From contig NZ_CP043639.1 in assembly GCF_014217605.1 (NCBI RefSeq), forward strand, positions 2,627,501 through 2,691,500: a stretch of DNA of 64,000 nucleotides. Reading direction: 5' to 3'. The position numbers and the translations under genes were made by a program. Source of the stretch: Sphingomonas sp. NBWT7. Its GTDB lineage: Bacteria > Pseudomonadota > Alphaproteobacteria > Sphingomonadales > Sphingomonadaceae. Under the pieces are notes generated by a model that was given only the letters and a program-made list of their open reading frames with translations, was not told the origin of the DNA and ran no database searches. This document shows, piece by piece, positions 35,701 through 43,771 of this stretch. Within the stretch, counting starts at the first letter, position 1. Each line of letters begins with the position of its first letter.

Positions 35701-35930
35701 CCGACGTTCTCGGGCGAGGCGGGCGCCGCGTCGCCGGGCAGCGCATCGCTGCCGGGGCAGAATAGCACGCAGGCATCGGGCACCGCGGCGCCCAGCGCGT
35801 GCGCGAGCGCGAGCCCACGCGCCTCGTCGGCCGCCGCGACGATCAGATCGCCGTCCGCCACCACCTCCGCCAAGGCAGCCGCGCTTTCGGCGATGCCGAG
35901 CGTCGGCGCGATTGGCGAGGGATCGGGCAT
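32775..35930 (-). CDS. mfd: Mfd-family transcription-repair coupling factor (divergent)
   Basis: 1,051 residues, shorter than the roughly 1,150 of typical Mfd. It keeps the full domain order: a UvrB-like N-terminal module (1-330), the CarD-like RNA-polymerase-interaction domain (RVGDLVIHEDHGIGQV to RLVPVAEADRLWRYG, about 400-460), the translocase core with Walker A GDVGFGKTEVALR (about 551) and DEEQRFG (about 653), TATPIPRTL-like SATPIPRTLQ, the TRG-like ARDLDMRGAGDLLG, and the C-terminal domain. Mfd removes stalled RNA polymerase and recruits UvrA. Several usually invariant stretches are changed (VVGTGAVAAKG, NIIEAGLDVP), so this may be a paralogue. The ATG has AGG upstream. Confidence 0.85.
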   Translation of the reverse strand: MPDPSPIAPTLGIAESAAALAEVVADGDLIVAAADEARGLALAHALGAAVPDACVLFCPGSDALPGDAAPASPENVGQRASALRQLHTLLARRKRPRIALITTGEALARAYPPPAEFAAEPPVVALGKPIDLPALFEKLTELGYVADERVDEPGEIALRGQVLDVFPADARRPLRIEADDGKVAAIRCYDPADQRSVGEIERQELGRVAEPPLGKERVALIDHLPGARLVIGAAAEDRRRRVLALAADIARRRPKRALRDLLDAEQWKAALATRERIDATRAGDPPPRFVEGAAPLRAFGKEGRAALEAKQRVVLIGTARDLRYLTRRAANVLKVEATAVSSWADALRAKSGSFVTLTMTADRGFRRDGVLAVAAADLLGSRAERDDGVQHVAEPVFAQATEIRVGDLVIHEDHGIGQVAGLEALPEAQGGGEAIKLVYAADAVRLVPVAEADRLWRYGAEEDAVTLDKLDGSSWQKRRAEIDVAIAESARQLTALAAERATRTAPVLDPDTAAYERFAAGFPYSETADQLAAIDAVRADLASGRPMDRLIVGDVGFGKTEVALRAAALAALAGKQVALAAPTTVLARQHIEEFTERFEGTGIVVAGLSRLSSAAEKKQVKAGLNDGSIHVVVGTGAVAAKGIAYHDLALVIIDEEQRFGAADKQRLRDLSAGHVLTLSATPIPRTLQSALVGLRQLSVIATPPARRQPIRTAVGSYAPDTLRAALLREQSRGGQSFVVVPRIEDMAPLAAELATLVPELEVLEAHGKMPAAEIDEAMVRFGRGDGDVLLATNIIEAGLDVPRANTMAIMRADRFGLSQLHQLRGRVGRGSRRGQVLLFTNADDAIAPKTLKRLRTLEAFDRLGAGFAISARDLDMRGAGDLLGDTQAGHMRLIGVALYQQLLEGALRAARGEDAERWSPELNLGLEGRLPDAWIPDVDLRVSLYARLARLTDEGALDAFEDELEDRFGGLPDEARLLLATARIRAAAIASGVARIDAGPAAIALTPRRGSTIDAKAAGLEAAKDRFLLREPIAEAPARLERVQQLFEAIA

Positions 35931-36025
35931 GGCGGACCTTTCAGCGGGGAACGGCCCGAACGGGCGGCTACCGGCTGCGTTCCGCCCGGCTGATCTCGAT
36001 CAATACGGCGCCGACACCGATGCGG

Positions 36026-37720
36026 TCAGCGGCGCGGCGTGCGCGCCGGCGGACGGCCAGACGGCGGGCGGGCGCCGGCGGGCGGACGGCCCGCCCCGCC
36101 GGTGCGCGGGGCGGCGGCGGGCGGACGATCCGACACCTCGATCAGCACGTCGTCCTCCGCGCTGGCAGTGCGGGCCACCGACGCTTGGAACTTGGCGGCG
36201 AGCGCGCGCGGGATCTGGAACGCGGTTTCGTTCGGGCCGATACGGATCGCGCCGATATCGTTCTTGGTCAGATGCCCGCGGCGGCAGATCAGCGGCATGA
36301 TCCAGCGCGGATCGGCATTCTGCCGCCGGCCGATGTTCATGCGGAACCACACGATGTCCTCGAAACCGGGGCGGTGCTTCTCGCGCTGTGCGGCGCGCTG
36401 CGCCTCGGGCGTCGCGGCGACGATCTCCTCGGGCGCGGGCATCGCGTTGCGATAGGCGTGAACCAGCGCGGCGGCGATATCCTCCGCGCTCTTCTCCGCC
36501 ATCAGCCGCTCGATCAGCGGGCGATCCTCTTCGTCGCTCTCGGTCGGCGCGAGCAATTGCTCGAGCAGCCGCTCGCGATCCTTGGCGCGCACGTCTTCCG
36601 GCGTCGGCGCGTTGGTCCATTCCACCGGGATGCGCGCGCCGCGCAGCATCGCTTCGGCCCAGCGGCGGCGCTGGAACGGCACGATCAGCACCGCGGTGCC
36701 CTTCTTGCCCGCGCGCCCGGTGCGGCCGGAGCGATGCTGCAGCGTTTCCGCATCGCGCGGGAGCTCGACGTGGATGACGAGGCTGAGCGTCGGCAGATCG
36801 ATGCCGCGTGCCGCTACGTCGGTCGCGACGCAGACGCGCGCGCGGCGATCACGCAGCGCCTGCAGCGCGGCATTGCGCTCGTTCTGGCTGTGCTCGCCCG
36901 AGAGCGCCACGGCGGTGAAGCCGCGCTCGACCAAGCTGGCGTGGAGATGGCGGACGTTGTCGCGCGTTGCGCAGAACAGCATCGCCGTTTCCGCCTCGTG
37001 CAGCCGCAGCAGGTTGATCACCGCATGTTCGATGTCCGACGGGCTGACCGTGACCGCCTGGTAGGTGATGTCGCCGTGCCCGCGATCCTCCTCCACCGTC
37101 GAGATGCGCAGCGCATCCTTCTGGTAACGGCGCGCGAGCTGGACGATCGGCTTGGGCATCGTCGCCGAGAACAGCAGCGTGCGGCGCTCGGTCGGCGTTG
37201 CGTCGAGGATTGCTTCGAGATCCTCCCGGAAGCCCATGTCGAGCATCTCGTCCGCCTCGTCGAGCACCGCGGCTTTTAACGCGGAGAGATCGAGTGCGCC
37301 GCGTTCGATATGGTCGCGCAGCCGCCCCGGCGTGCCGACGACGATGTGCGCGCCGTGGTTGAGGTTGCGGCGCTCCTTGGAGGCATCCATCCCGCCGACG
37401 CAGGTGACGACACGCGCGCCGGTCGGCCCGTAGAGCCAGATGAGCTCGCGGCTGACCTGCAGCGCGAGCTCGCGCGTCGGGGCGATCACCAGCGCGAGCG
37501 GCTCGCGCGAAGGCAGGATGCGTTCGTCCTCGCCGACCAGCTCGGGCGCCATCGCCAGCCCGAACGCGACCGTCTTGCCCGAGCCGGTGCGGGCGGAAAC
37601 GATGAGGTCGCGGCCGGCAGCGTCGGGCTCGAGAACGGCCGCCTGGACCGGGGTGGGCGCTTCATAGCCGCGCGCGGCGAGCGCGCCGGCGAGCGGCGCG
37701 GGTAGGGTATCGAATGGCAT
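36026..37720 (-). CDS. DEAD-box ATP-dependent RNA helicase with DbpA-like RNA-binding domain
   Basis: 564 residues. RecA1 carries SARTGSGKT, PTRELALQ and DEAD (in VLDEADEMLDMG); RecA2 carries FSATMP, ATDVAARGID and HRSGRTGRAG. After about residue 440 a DbpA-type RNA-binding domain follows (VWFRMNIGRRQNADPRW, then TKNDIGAIRI). The tail is Arg/Pro/Gly-rich, as in cold-shock or ribosome-assembly helicases. ATG 37720 was chosen for the AGGC upstream; ATG 37735 is an alternative. It probably acts in ribosome biogenesis or RNA decay. Confidence 0.93.
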   Translation of the reverse strand: MPFDTLPAPLAGALAARGYEAPTPVQAAVLEPDAAGRDLIVSARTGSGKTVAFGLAMAPELVGEDERILPSREPLALVIAPTRELALQVSRELIWLYGPTGARVVTCVGGMDASKERRNLNHGAHIVVGTPGRLRDHIERGALDLSALKAAVLDEADEMLDMGFREDLEAILDATPTERRTLLFSATMPKPIVQLARRYQKDALRISTVEEDRGHGDITYQAVTVSPSDIEHAVINLLRLHEAETAMLFCATRDNVRHLHASLVERGFTAVALSGEHSQNERNAALQALRDRRARVCVATDVAARGIDLPTLSLVIHVELPRDAETLQHRSGRTGRAGKKGTAVLIVPFQRRRWAEAMLRGARIPVEWTNAPTPEDVRAKDRERLLEQLLAPTESDEEDRPLIERLMAEKSAEDIAAALVHAYRNAMPAPEEIVAATPEAQRAAQREKHRPGFEDIVWFRMNIGRRQNADPRWIMPLICRRGHLTKNDIGAIRIGPNETAFQIPRALAAKFQASVARTASAEDDVLIEVSDRPPAAAPRTGGAGRPPAGARPPSGRPPARTPRR

Positions 37721-37837
37721 GATTGCCTGCCACATGGCGTTTTTGTGCGTCAAAGCAAGGGCGTTGACCAGCCCGGCGCACTTATCGCGGGGCGATCAAC
37801 GGCTTAGCGGACGGCAATTCTTAGGCCGCGGCGCGGA

Positions 37838-38131
37838 TCAGCCGTCGAGGATCGAATCGATCGCGCTCGCCAGTTCGATGTCGCGTTCGGACAGGCCGCC
37901 GGCATCGTGCGTCGTCAACGTGATCTCGACGCGGTTCCACACGTTGGTCCATTCGGGATGGTGATCGGCCTTCTCGGCGATCAACGCGACCTGCGTCATG
38001 AAGCCGAACGCCTCGGCGAAATCGGTGAACACGATCGAGCGCGTGATCGCGTCGCGCCCTTCGTCGTAATCCCAGTCGGGCAGGGTATCGAGCGCGTCGG
38101 CCCGCTCGGTTTCGCTCAGCTGATCGACCAT
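37838..38131 (-). CDS. 4a-hydroxytetrahydrobiopterin dehydratase (pterin-4a-carbinolamine dehydratase)
   Basis: 97 residues, full length for the family. It recycles the pterin cofactor of aromatic amino-acid hydroxylases by dehydrating 4a-hydroxytetrahydropterin. The active-site signature is [15 protein letters not shown] (about 56-70), with Thr/His/Asp in [10 protein letters not shown] following. The ATG at 38131 has AAGGAACAGGCGCG before it. It is divergent from the zincin gene, 68 bases away. Confidence 0.92.
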   Translation of the reverse strand: MVDQLSETERADALDTLPDWDYDEGRDAITRSIVFTDFAEAFGFMTQVALIAEKADHHPEWTNVWNRVEITLTTHDAGGLSERDIELASAIDSILDG

Positions 38132-38199
38132 CGCGCCTGTTCCTTGGCCCCGCGCACCCGCTTGTCGCGTGCCGGTGCCCCCGCCTATGGCGAAACGCG

Positions 38200-38610
38200 A
38201 TGAGCGGACAAGACCTTCCGGGCGAGGCGCCCTCGCTCGACGCGATCGAGCGCCACGCGCGGCAGGTGATCGAGCGGCTGCCGGCGGCGCTCCGCGCGCA
38301 CCTCGGCGACGTCGTGCTGCTGGTCGAGGAAGAGGCCGACGTCGAGACGCTGGCGAGCCTCGGCATCGACCACCCGCTCGATCTGTCGGGCGTGTATCAC
38401 GGACGGCCGGTCGGCGAGAAATCGGCGTTCGACAGCGGCGGGATGCCCGATCGCATCCACCTCTATCGCCAGGCGATCCTTGCCGAATGGTGCGAGACGG
38501 GGGTGCGGCTCGACGATCTGGTGACGCACGTGACGATCCACGAGATCGGGCATCACTTCGGGCTGAGCGACGACGATATGCACGCGCTCGAGGATCAGGT
38601 GGCGGATTGA
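38200..38610 (+). CDS. Zincin-like metallopeptidase family protein
   Basis: 136 residues. The C-terminal [19 protein letters not shown] contains the HExxH zinc motif and the FGLSD that marks this small alphaproteobacterial/actinobacterial zincin family. No signal peptide is visible, so it is probably cytosolic; substrates are unknown. The stop overlaps the TTG start of ccmA (ATTGA), suggesting coupled translation. No strong ribosome site is seen before its ATG. Confidence 0.85.
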   Translation: MSGQDLPGEAPSLDAIERHARQVIERLPAALRAHLGDVVLLVEEEADVETLASLGIDHPLDLSGVYHGRPVGEKSAFDSGGMPDRIHLYRQAILAEWCETGVRLDDLVTHVTIHEIGHHFGLSDDDMHALEDQVAD

Positions 38611-39209
38611 GCGGCGCGCTGGCGGCGGACGATGTCGCGTGCCGGCGCGGCGGGCGGCTGGTGTTCGCCAACGTGTCCTTTGCGCTGGGGGCGGGCGACG
38701 CGCTGGTCGTCGCCGGGCCGAACGGCTGCGGCAAGTCGAGCCTGCTGCGGCTGATGGCGGGGCTCGCCGCGCCGTTCGCGGGGGCTGTGACACGGAAAGG
38801 CGCGACTGCGCTGCTCGGCGAGGCGAGCGCGCTCGACGGGGAATTGCGGCTCGGCGATGCGCTGTCCTTCTGGGCGCGGCTCGACGATCGTGCGACGGTC
38901 ACCTCACGCGTCGCGGCGGCACTCGGCGATGTCGGGCTGGCGGCGCTGTCGGACGTGCCGGTGCGGATGCTGTCGACCGGCCAGCGGCGGCGCGCGGCAC
39001 TGGCGCGAGTGATCGCGGGCGACGCGGCGATCTGGCTGCTCGACGAGCCGGCGAGCGGGCTCGACGCCGCCTCGATCGCGCTGCTGGAGACGGTGATCGC
39101 GCGCCACCGCGCCGCGGGCGGCATCGCCGTGGTGGCGACGCACCAGCCGATCGCACTGCCGGGCACGGCGGCGATCGATCTCGCGGCGCACCAGGCGGCG
39201 GCGGCATGA
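38607..39209 (+). CDS. ccmA: Heme exporter ATP-binding protein CcmA
   Basis: 200 residues, the short CcmA length. Walker A is GPNGCGKSS (about 39-47), the signature is [13 protein letters not shown], and Walker B is [11 protein letters not shown], with the H-loop in ATHQP. With CcmB it forms the ABC unit needed to release heme from CcmE during system I cytochrome c maturation. It starts at TTG 38607 inside the stop of the zincin gene and overlaps ccmB by ATGA. Confidence 0.9.
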   Translation: MSGALAADDVACRRGGRLVFANVSFALGAGDALVVAGPNGCGKSSLLRLMAGLAAPFAGAVTRKGATALLGEASALDGELRLGDALSFWARLDDRATVTSRVAAALGDVGLAALSDVPVRMLSTGQRRRAALARVIAGDAAIWLLDEPASGLDAASIALLETVIARHRAAGGIAVVATHQPIALPGTAAIDLAAHQAAAA

Positions 39210-39841
39210 TCGCGCTGATCTGGCGCGACGTGCGGCGCGGCTATGGCGGCGGCGGCGCGACGCTGACGGTCGCGTTCTTCCTGCTCGTCGCGATCCTGTT
39301 TCCGTTCGCGATTGGGCCCGATGCCGCGCTGCTTGCGCGCGTCGGCGGCGGGGTGATCTGGGCTGCGGCGCTGCTCGCCGCGCTGCTGCCTATCGAGCGG
39401 CTGATCGGCCCCGATCTCGATGCGGGGGTGATCGATCAGCTGGCGGTGCGCGGCTATCCGCTGACGGGCGTGGCGGCAGCGAAGGTGGTGGCGCACTGGC
39501 TGGCGTTCGCCCCCCCGGTGATGGCGGCAGCGGTCGTCGCCGCGGGGCTGCTCACGATCGATGCGACGACGCTTGCGCGGATCGAGCTCGGGCTGCTGCT
39601 CGGCACGCCGGGGCTCGCCGCGCTCGCGGTGGCGACGGGCGCACTGACGACGGGGCTGCGCGGCGCGGGCGCGATTGCGGGGCTCGTGATGCTGCCGCTC
39701 GCCATCCCGCTGCTGATCTTCGGCGCGGGTGCTGTGGACGGCGGGGCGGGTGGGCTCAAGCTACTCGCCGCAGTGAGCCTGTTGCTGGTGGTAGGGGCGC
39801 CGATCGTCGCCGCGGGGGCGATGCGCGTCGCGATCGAGTAG
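39206..39841 (+). CDS. ccmB: Heme exporter membrane protein CcmB
   Basis: 211 residues, about six transmembrane helices. The N-terminal [17 protein letters not shown] and [32 protein letters not shown] region is typical of CcmB. It is the membrane partner of CcmA in cytochrome c maturation. The ATG overlaps the ccmA stop. The expected next gene ccmC is not here; the minus-strand cell-wall hydrolase follows. Confidence 0.92.
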   Translation: MIALIWRDVRRGYGGGGATLTVAFFLLVAILFPFAIGPDAALLARVGGGVIWAAALLAALLPIERLIGPDLDAGVIDQLAVRGYPLTGVAAAKVVAHWLAFAPPVMAAAVVAAGLLTIDATTLARIELGLLLGTPGLAALAVATGALTTGLRGAGAIAGLVMLPLAIPLLIFGAGAVDGGAGGLKLLAAVSLLLVVGAPIVAAGAMRVAIE

Positions 39842-39856
39842 CAACGCGCGCGGACG

Positions 39857-40897
39857 CTAGCGCAGCGGTTTGCCCGAATCCTTCCAGCGGTCGAGGATCT
39901 GCGATTCGGCCGTCGCTGCCGACGCGGCGCTGGGCGCGATCGGGGCGCCGCTGTCCTGATGCGCCGGCTGGATCTGCGCCGGGGCGGTGACGGGCGGCGC
40001 GACGGGGACCGGCCGCGCGAGGGCGATGGCAGGAAGCGGGATCGTCGCCTTCGGCAACGGGCCGGGCACGGGCTCGTTGCCCCGATAGCGCTGGTGGAAG
40101 GCCGACGCGGTGCCCCAATAGCCTTTCCAGCGGTGGAAGAAATGCGCGCCGATCGCGTCGGTCATCACCAGCGGGCGGTTCCACGCCGGGGTGACGGCAT
40201 AGGTGTGATAGTGCGTCGCCAGCCCGACCGGCGCGAAGACATAGCCGCCGAGCGCCGCCGCCGCGTTGCGCGCGGCGCGTGCCCAGGCCGAGCGCGACGG
40301 GATGCGCGCCATCGATCCATCGCAGGCATAGCTGAACTGGCACCCGCTCGCGCGGTCCGATCCCTGGTAGATCACGCCGCAGACGGTGGCGGGGAAGGCC
40401 GGATGGCGGACGCGGTTGAGCACGACCTGCGCCACCGCGCGCTGTCCGTCGTCGGGCTCCGACGCGGCTTCGTAATAGATCGCGCTCGTCAGGCATTCGA
40501 GCGCGCGTGCGCGGTCGAGGCTGGAGGCGCCACGTAGCGTGAAGGGGGCCGCGGGGATGATGCCGCCGCCCGGTGCCTCCACTAGCGCAGCGGCAGGCAC
40601 CGCGCCGATCGGGATCGGGGGCAGCGTGGCCGTACCCGTCGCGCCACCGCCCGGCGAAGCGATCGCTGCCGGATCGGGCAGGCGCGCGGGGGCGGCGCTG
40701 GACGAGGGGGCACGGTGCTGGCGCGAGGCGGCGGCGGACGCCGGCAGCATCGTCAGTAGTGCCTGCGCGAGAAGCGCGATGATTGCAACGATCGGCACGG
40801 CGATCAACGCGGCGCGGCGCCACTTGCGACGCGTCGAGGGGCGCATCGCCTGTTTCAGCGCGGCGCGTTCGCTGGGGTGCAGCGCGACGTAGCTCAT
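39857..40897 (-). CDS. SleB/CwlJ-type cell wall hydrolase
   Basis: 346 residues. A cytoplasmic basic stretch (1-28), one transmembrane or uncleaved signal helix (about 29-50), a Pro/Ala-rich linker, then the Hydrolase_2 domain (about 130-265): the glutamate in AIYYEAASEPDDGQ, AVAQVVLNRVRHPAFP, VCGVIYQGS, and CQFSYACDG. These enzymes cleave peptidoglycan; in non-sporulating alphaproteobacteria they remodel the wall. A disordered Pro/Ala tail follows. GGAGGGAGATCG precedes the ATG. Confidence 0.9.
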   Translation of the reverse strand: MSYVALHPSERAALKQAMRPSTRRKWRRAALIAVPIVAIIALLAQALLTMLPASAAASRQHRAPSSSAAPARLPDPAAIASPGGGATGTATLPPIPIGAVPAAALVEAPGGGIIPAAPFTLRGASSLDRARALECLTSAIYYEAASEPDDGQRAVAQVVLNRVRHPAFPATVCGVIYQGSDRASGCQFSYACDGSMARIPSRSAWARAARNAAAALGGYVFAPVGLATHYHTYAVTPAWNRPLVMTDAIGAHFFHRWKGYWGTASAFHQRYRGNEPVPGPLPKATIPLPAIALARPVPVAPPVTAPAQIQPAHQDSGAPIAPSAASAATAESQILDRWKDSGKPLR

Positions 40898-41015
40898 CGA
40901 TCTCCCTCCAGCATGACTGCGACACCAGCGCCGCGCGGGGGGCAGATACGCACGATGGATGAAGATTTCGCCCGCCGTTTGCCGCGTGTGCCGGGGAGAG
41001 ACGAAAGGTGGTTAA

Positions 41016-41034
41016 CGCAAGCGCTTAGCTTGCG
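41016..41034 (-). terminator. Hairpin after small secreted protein gene
   Basis: CGCAAGC-GCTTA-GCTTGCG is a perfect 7-bp stem, 6 bases past the minus-strand stop at 41041. Minus-strand TTAACC follows it rather than a true T-tract. Confidence 0.45.
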
Positions 41035-41040
41035 CGGTGC

Positions 41041-41295
41041 TTACTTCGGCTCGGTCGGCGGCGGCGAAGCGGAGGTACTCAACATGTTGTCGGTGCCATC
41101 GTCGGGCATCGGTGCGGCAGTGTTCGACGGGGCTGGGTTAGAAGGGGCTGGGCTAGAAGGCGCGGGGCTCGCAGGGGCGGTGCCATTCTCGACGACGGCA
41201 GCGTTGTTGCTCGGCTGCGCCGGGGCAGCGACCTGCGCGAGTGCGGCGGAGGACAGCGCGATGATTGCGACGCTGGCAGAGGTGGCAAGGCGCAT
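41041..41295 (-). CDS. Small secreted low-complexity protein
   Basis: 84 residues, function unknown. A signal peptide (cleavage near ALA-Q at 20-21) leads a Pro/Ser/Ala/Asn-rich mature part with five-residue repeats of the type PSNPA. They are encoded by 15-bp tandem units at 41129-41173. It is the last of three adjacent minus-strand genes for small secreted low-complexity proteins. Confidence 0.55.
   Translation of the reverse strand: MRLATSASVAIIALSSAALAQVAAPAQPSNNAAVVENGTAPASPAPSSPAPSNPAPSNTAAPMPDDGTDNMLSTSASPPPTEPK
41129..41173. repeat. 15-bp tandem repeat inside a coding region
   Basis: Two units, GGGGCTGGGTTAGAA and GGGGCTGGGCTAGAA, differ by one base; a third degenerate unit follows. 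They encode the Pro/Ala/Ser/Asn repeat of the small secreted protein, keep frame, and could vary in copy number. Confidence 0.75.
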
Positions 41296-41325
41296 GGGTA
41301 ATTCCTAGGAGCGAATCGGGTCGGG

Positions 41326-41640
41326 TCAGAATTGCGGGGTCGACGGCGAGGCGCTCGACGAGGGCGGCAGTGCGCCGCTGCCGAGCTGTTGCACGCCCCC
41401 CGGTCCGTCGATCGTGGTCGACGTTGGCGGCGGACCCAATGGTGTCGTCGCTGTCCGCGCCGAAAGATCACTGCGCTGCCGATCGAGCGCTGCACGCGTA
41501 TCGGGCAGCGACGTTGGCGCCGACGACAGCGATCGGTCGATCGCGTTGGGCGTGATGCCTCGCGACATGACGTCAGCAACTTGCGCCGAAGCGCCACCGG
41601 TGCCGATCATCGACACGAGAATTACGGGAAACAGGCGCAT
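41326..41640 (-). CDS. Small secreted protein, unknown function
   Basis: 104 residues from ATG 41640, which begins the signal peptide MRLFPVILVSMIGTGGASA (cleavage ASA-Q). The mature part is Ser/Thr/Pro/Asp-rich: VADVMSRGITPNAIDRSL, then DTRAALDRQRSDL, possibly helical, and a Ser/Pro tail. No family is recognised. It lies 30 bases upstream of the 84-residue gene on the same strand. Confidence 0.55.
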   Translation of the reverse strand: MRLFPVILVSMIGTGGASAQVADVMSRGITPNAIDRSLSSAPTSLPDTRAALDRQRSDLSARTATTPLGPPPTSTTIDGPGGVQQLGSGALPPSSSASPSTPQF

Positions 41641-41696
41641 GGTGGATACCTCTGCGGCAAGGACGCGCCGTCGCATCAGGGGTTCCATCCATGCAC

Positions 41697-41726
41697 GATA
41701 GCCCGATCGTTGCCGATCGGGCTATC
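41697..41726. terminator. Perfect 13-bp hairpin between small secreted protein genes
   Basis: GATAGCCCGATCG and its exact complement flank loop TTGC. It lies 19 bases past the stop of the 103-residue gene and 56 bases before the next start. There is no T-tract, so it could act as a terminator, an attenuator or an RNA-stabilising stem. Confidence 0.55.
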
Positions 41727-41745
41727 GCGATGGTTGAACGATCAA

Positions 41746-42057
41746 TCAGCCCTGTGGCGGCGCCGTCGGCGTCATTGCCTGCGGATCGACCGGGGGCGAT
41801 ACGGTGGCCGACGGATCGGTCGGTGTGGTCGTCGCAGCGGGATCGCTTGTCGTTGAGCGGGACATTCCGCCGCGCCGCGCCTTCTTGCTCGCACGATCCG
41901 TGGGGGCGGTGTCGACGGACGGTGTCGTCATCGTCTCGGTCGCACCCGGGACGGTCGATTGGGGCATTCCCGCGGCGGGGGTACCGGTGGTGGCGGTCTG
42001 CGCCGACGCGGCGGCCGGCAGCGCGAATGCGGCGGCGGCGATCAGAAGAACTTTCAT
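41746..42057 (-). CDS. Small secreted Thr/Pro-rich protein, unknown function
   Basis: 103 residues. The signal peptide ends ASA-Q near 20. The mature chain is Thr/Pro/Ala-rich with one basic patch, RASKKARRGGMSRS (about 55-68), and no cysteines; it is probably disordered. AAGGAGAGGTCGCCC precedes the ATG, a strong ribosome site supporting a real gene. It is the first of the three small secreted genes; I do not recognise a family. Confidence 0.55.
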   Translation of the reverse strand: MKVLLIAAAAFALPAAASAQTATTGTPAAGMPQSTVPGATETMTTPSVDTAPTDRASKKARRGGMSRSTTSDPAATTTPTDPSATVSPPVDPQAMTPTAPPQG

Positions 42058-42176
42058 GGGCGACCTCTCCTTGGGTTTAGTCGTTGTAAGAGAACGGATC
42101 GCGACCGTCGAAAGTTCATCGGGCCACCGTGCGCACGCCCCGGCCTGTCACGCTTCGTAGGGGCGTACGTCCGCGA

Positions 42177-43250
42177 TCAACCGCACTGGGCGCGGTGCAG
42201 CAGCGCCTGATCGGCGAGAACCAGCGCCATCATCGCCTCAACGACGGGAACGCCGCGGATGCCGACACACGGATCGTGCCGCCCCCTGGTCGCGATCTCG
42301 GCCGCGGCACCGCCGCACGTGATCGTCTCGACCGGGGTCAGGATCGAGCTGGTCGGCTTGAACGCTACGCGCAGGCGGATCGGCTGGCCCGTCGCGATCC
42401 CCCCGGCGATCCCGCCGGCGTGGTTCGACAGGAACGCCGGCCCTGCAGCATCAGCGCCGGGGCGCATGCGATCGGCATTCTCCTCCCCCGACAGGGCGGC
42501 CGCGGCGAAACCGTCACCGATCTCGACACCCTTCACCGCGTTGATCGACATCGCGGCGGCCGCAAGCTCGCTGTCGAGCTTGGCGTAGAGCGGCGCGCCC
42601 CAACCCGCGGGCACGCCGGTCGCCTCGCACGCGACGATCGCGCCGAGCGACGAGCCGGCCTTGCGCGCGGCGTTGACCTTCTCCTCCCACCGCGCGGCGG
42701 CGGCGGGATCGGGGCAGAAGAAGGGGTTGGTGTCGATCAGCGCATCGTCGAACGCAGCAGGATCGATCGCGTCGCCGCCGATCGCCTCGACCCAGGCGCG
42801 GATTCGCACCTGCGGGATGACGGCGCGGGCGACCGCGCCCGCGGCGACGCGCGCCGCCGTCTCGCGGGCCGACGATCGCCCGCCGCCACGATAGTCGCGA
42901 AAGCCGTATTTCGCGTCATAGGCATAATCGGCGTGACCGGGGCGATACGCCTCGGCGACCTCCGAATAATCCTTCGAGCGCTGGTCAACATTCTCGATCA
43001 TCAGGCTGATCGGCGTGCCGGTGGTGCGCCCGTCGAACACGCCCGACAGGATGCGCACCTGATCGGGCTCGCGCCGCTGCGTGGTGAAGCGCGACGTGCC
43101 GGGGCGCCGCTTGTCGAGCCACGGCTGGATATCACCCTCAGCGAGCGCGATCCCCGGCGGGCAGCCATCGATCACCGCGCCGAGCGCGGGCCCGTGCGAT
43201 TCGCCCCAGGTGGTGAAACGAAACACGCGGCCGAAGCTATTCCAGCTCAT
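42177..43250 (-). CDS. aroC: Chorismate synthase
   Basis: 357 residues. It converts 5-enolpyruvylshikimate-3-phosphate to chorismate, the last shikimate step, with reduced FMN. Signatures are GESHGPALG (16-24), the [20 protein letters not shown] region, [16 protein letters not shown], and the C-terminal [11 protein letters not shown] and [14 protein letters not shown]. The ATG at 43250 overlaps the GNAT stop (ATGA). It is last gene of the dnaJ-like/yihY/fabI/GNAT/aroC chain. Confidence 0.97.
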   Translation of the reverse strand: MSWNSFGRVFRFTTWGESHGPALGAVIDGCPPGIALAEGDIQPWLDKRRPGTSRFTTQRREPDQVRILSGVFDGRTTGTPISLMIENVDQRSKDYSEVAEAYRPGHADYAYDAKYGFRDYRGGGRSSARETAARVAAGAVARAVIPQVRIRAWVEAIGGDAIDPAAFDDALIDTNPFFCPDPAAAARWEEKVNAARKAGSSLGAIVACEATGVPAGWGAPLYAKLDSELAAAAMSINAVKGVEIGDGFAAAALSGEENADRMRPGADAAGPAFLSNHAGGIAGGIATGQPIRLRVAFKPTSSILTPVETITCGGAAAEIATRGRHDPCVGIRGVPVVEAMMALVLADQALLHRAQCG

Positions 43251-43771
43251 ACCGCGCCCAATCGCGCGAAGGCGGGCGCATGATGCGCGGCGTCGCGCAC
43301 GCCGCACGGCACGAGCCCGCCCTGCAGCGGCAGTGCCATGAGATGCTCCCCGGCGTAGGGCGAAGCGAAGTTGCGCGCGACCGCGGCGTCATAGCCGAAG
43401 CGGGCGTAGAAGGCGGGATCGCCCAGAACGAAGCTCAGCACCACACCCGCCGCCTCGAGCCGTTCGTGCGCGGCATGGATCAATGCGTCGGCCACCCCCT
43501 GGCGGCGATAGGCGGGCGCGACGGCGATCGGGGCGAGCGCGACGGCGGCGACCGGGCGGTCGTTGACGCTCACCGCCATGCGGCTGAACACCACCGCGCC
43601 GACGGTCTCGCCCGTCGCCTCGTCGTCGGCGACCATCGTCAGCACCATGTCGCCCGCGAGGCACAGTTCGCGCACCAGATCGGCCTCGTCCGGCGCGGGA
43701 AAACAGGCACGCAGCAGCGCGTCGATGCGCGGCACGTCGGCGGCGGCGGCGGGGCGGATCGCGATCGTCAT
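43247..43771 (-). CDS. GNAT family N-acetyltransferase
   Basis: 174 residues. The acetyl-CoA loop is [11 protein letters not shown] (about 89-99), preceded by the beta strand [11 protein letters not shown], and FYARFGYD follows as in YhbS-like acetyltransferases. The target is unknown. The start ATG shares a base with the fabI stop (TGATG), and its own stop overlaps aroC, so expression is coupled to both. Confidence 0.88.
   Translation of the reverse strand: MTIAIRPAAAADVPRIDALLRACFPAPDEADLVRELCLAGDMVLTMVADDEATGETVGAVVFSRMAVSVNDRPVAAVALAPIAVAPAYRRQGVADALIHAAHERLEAAGVVLSFVLGDPAFYARFGYDAAVARNFASPYAGEHLMALPLQGGLVPCGVRDAAHHAPAFARLGAV

Noticed and set aside
41129..41173. Possible CRISPR-like short repeats
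   Set aside because: Units are contiguous 15-mers without spacers and lie in frame inside a small gene; no cas genes anywhere.
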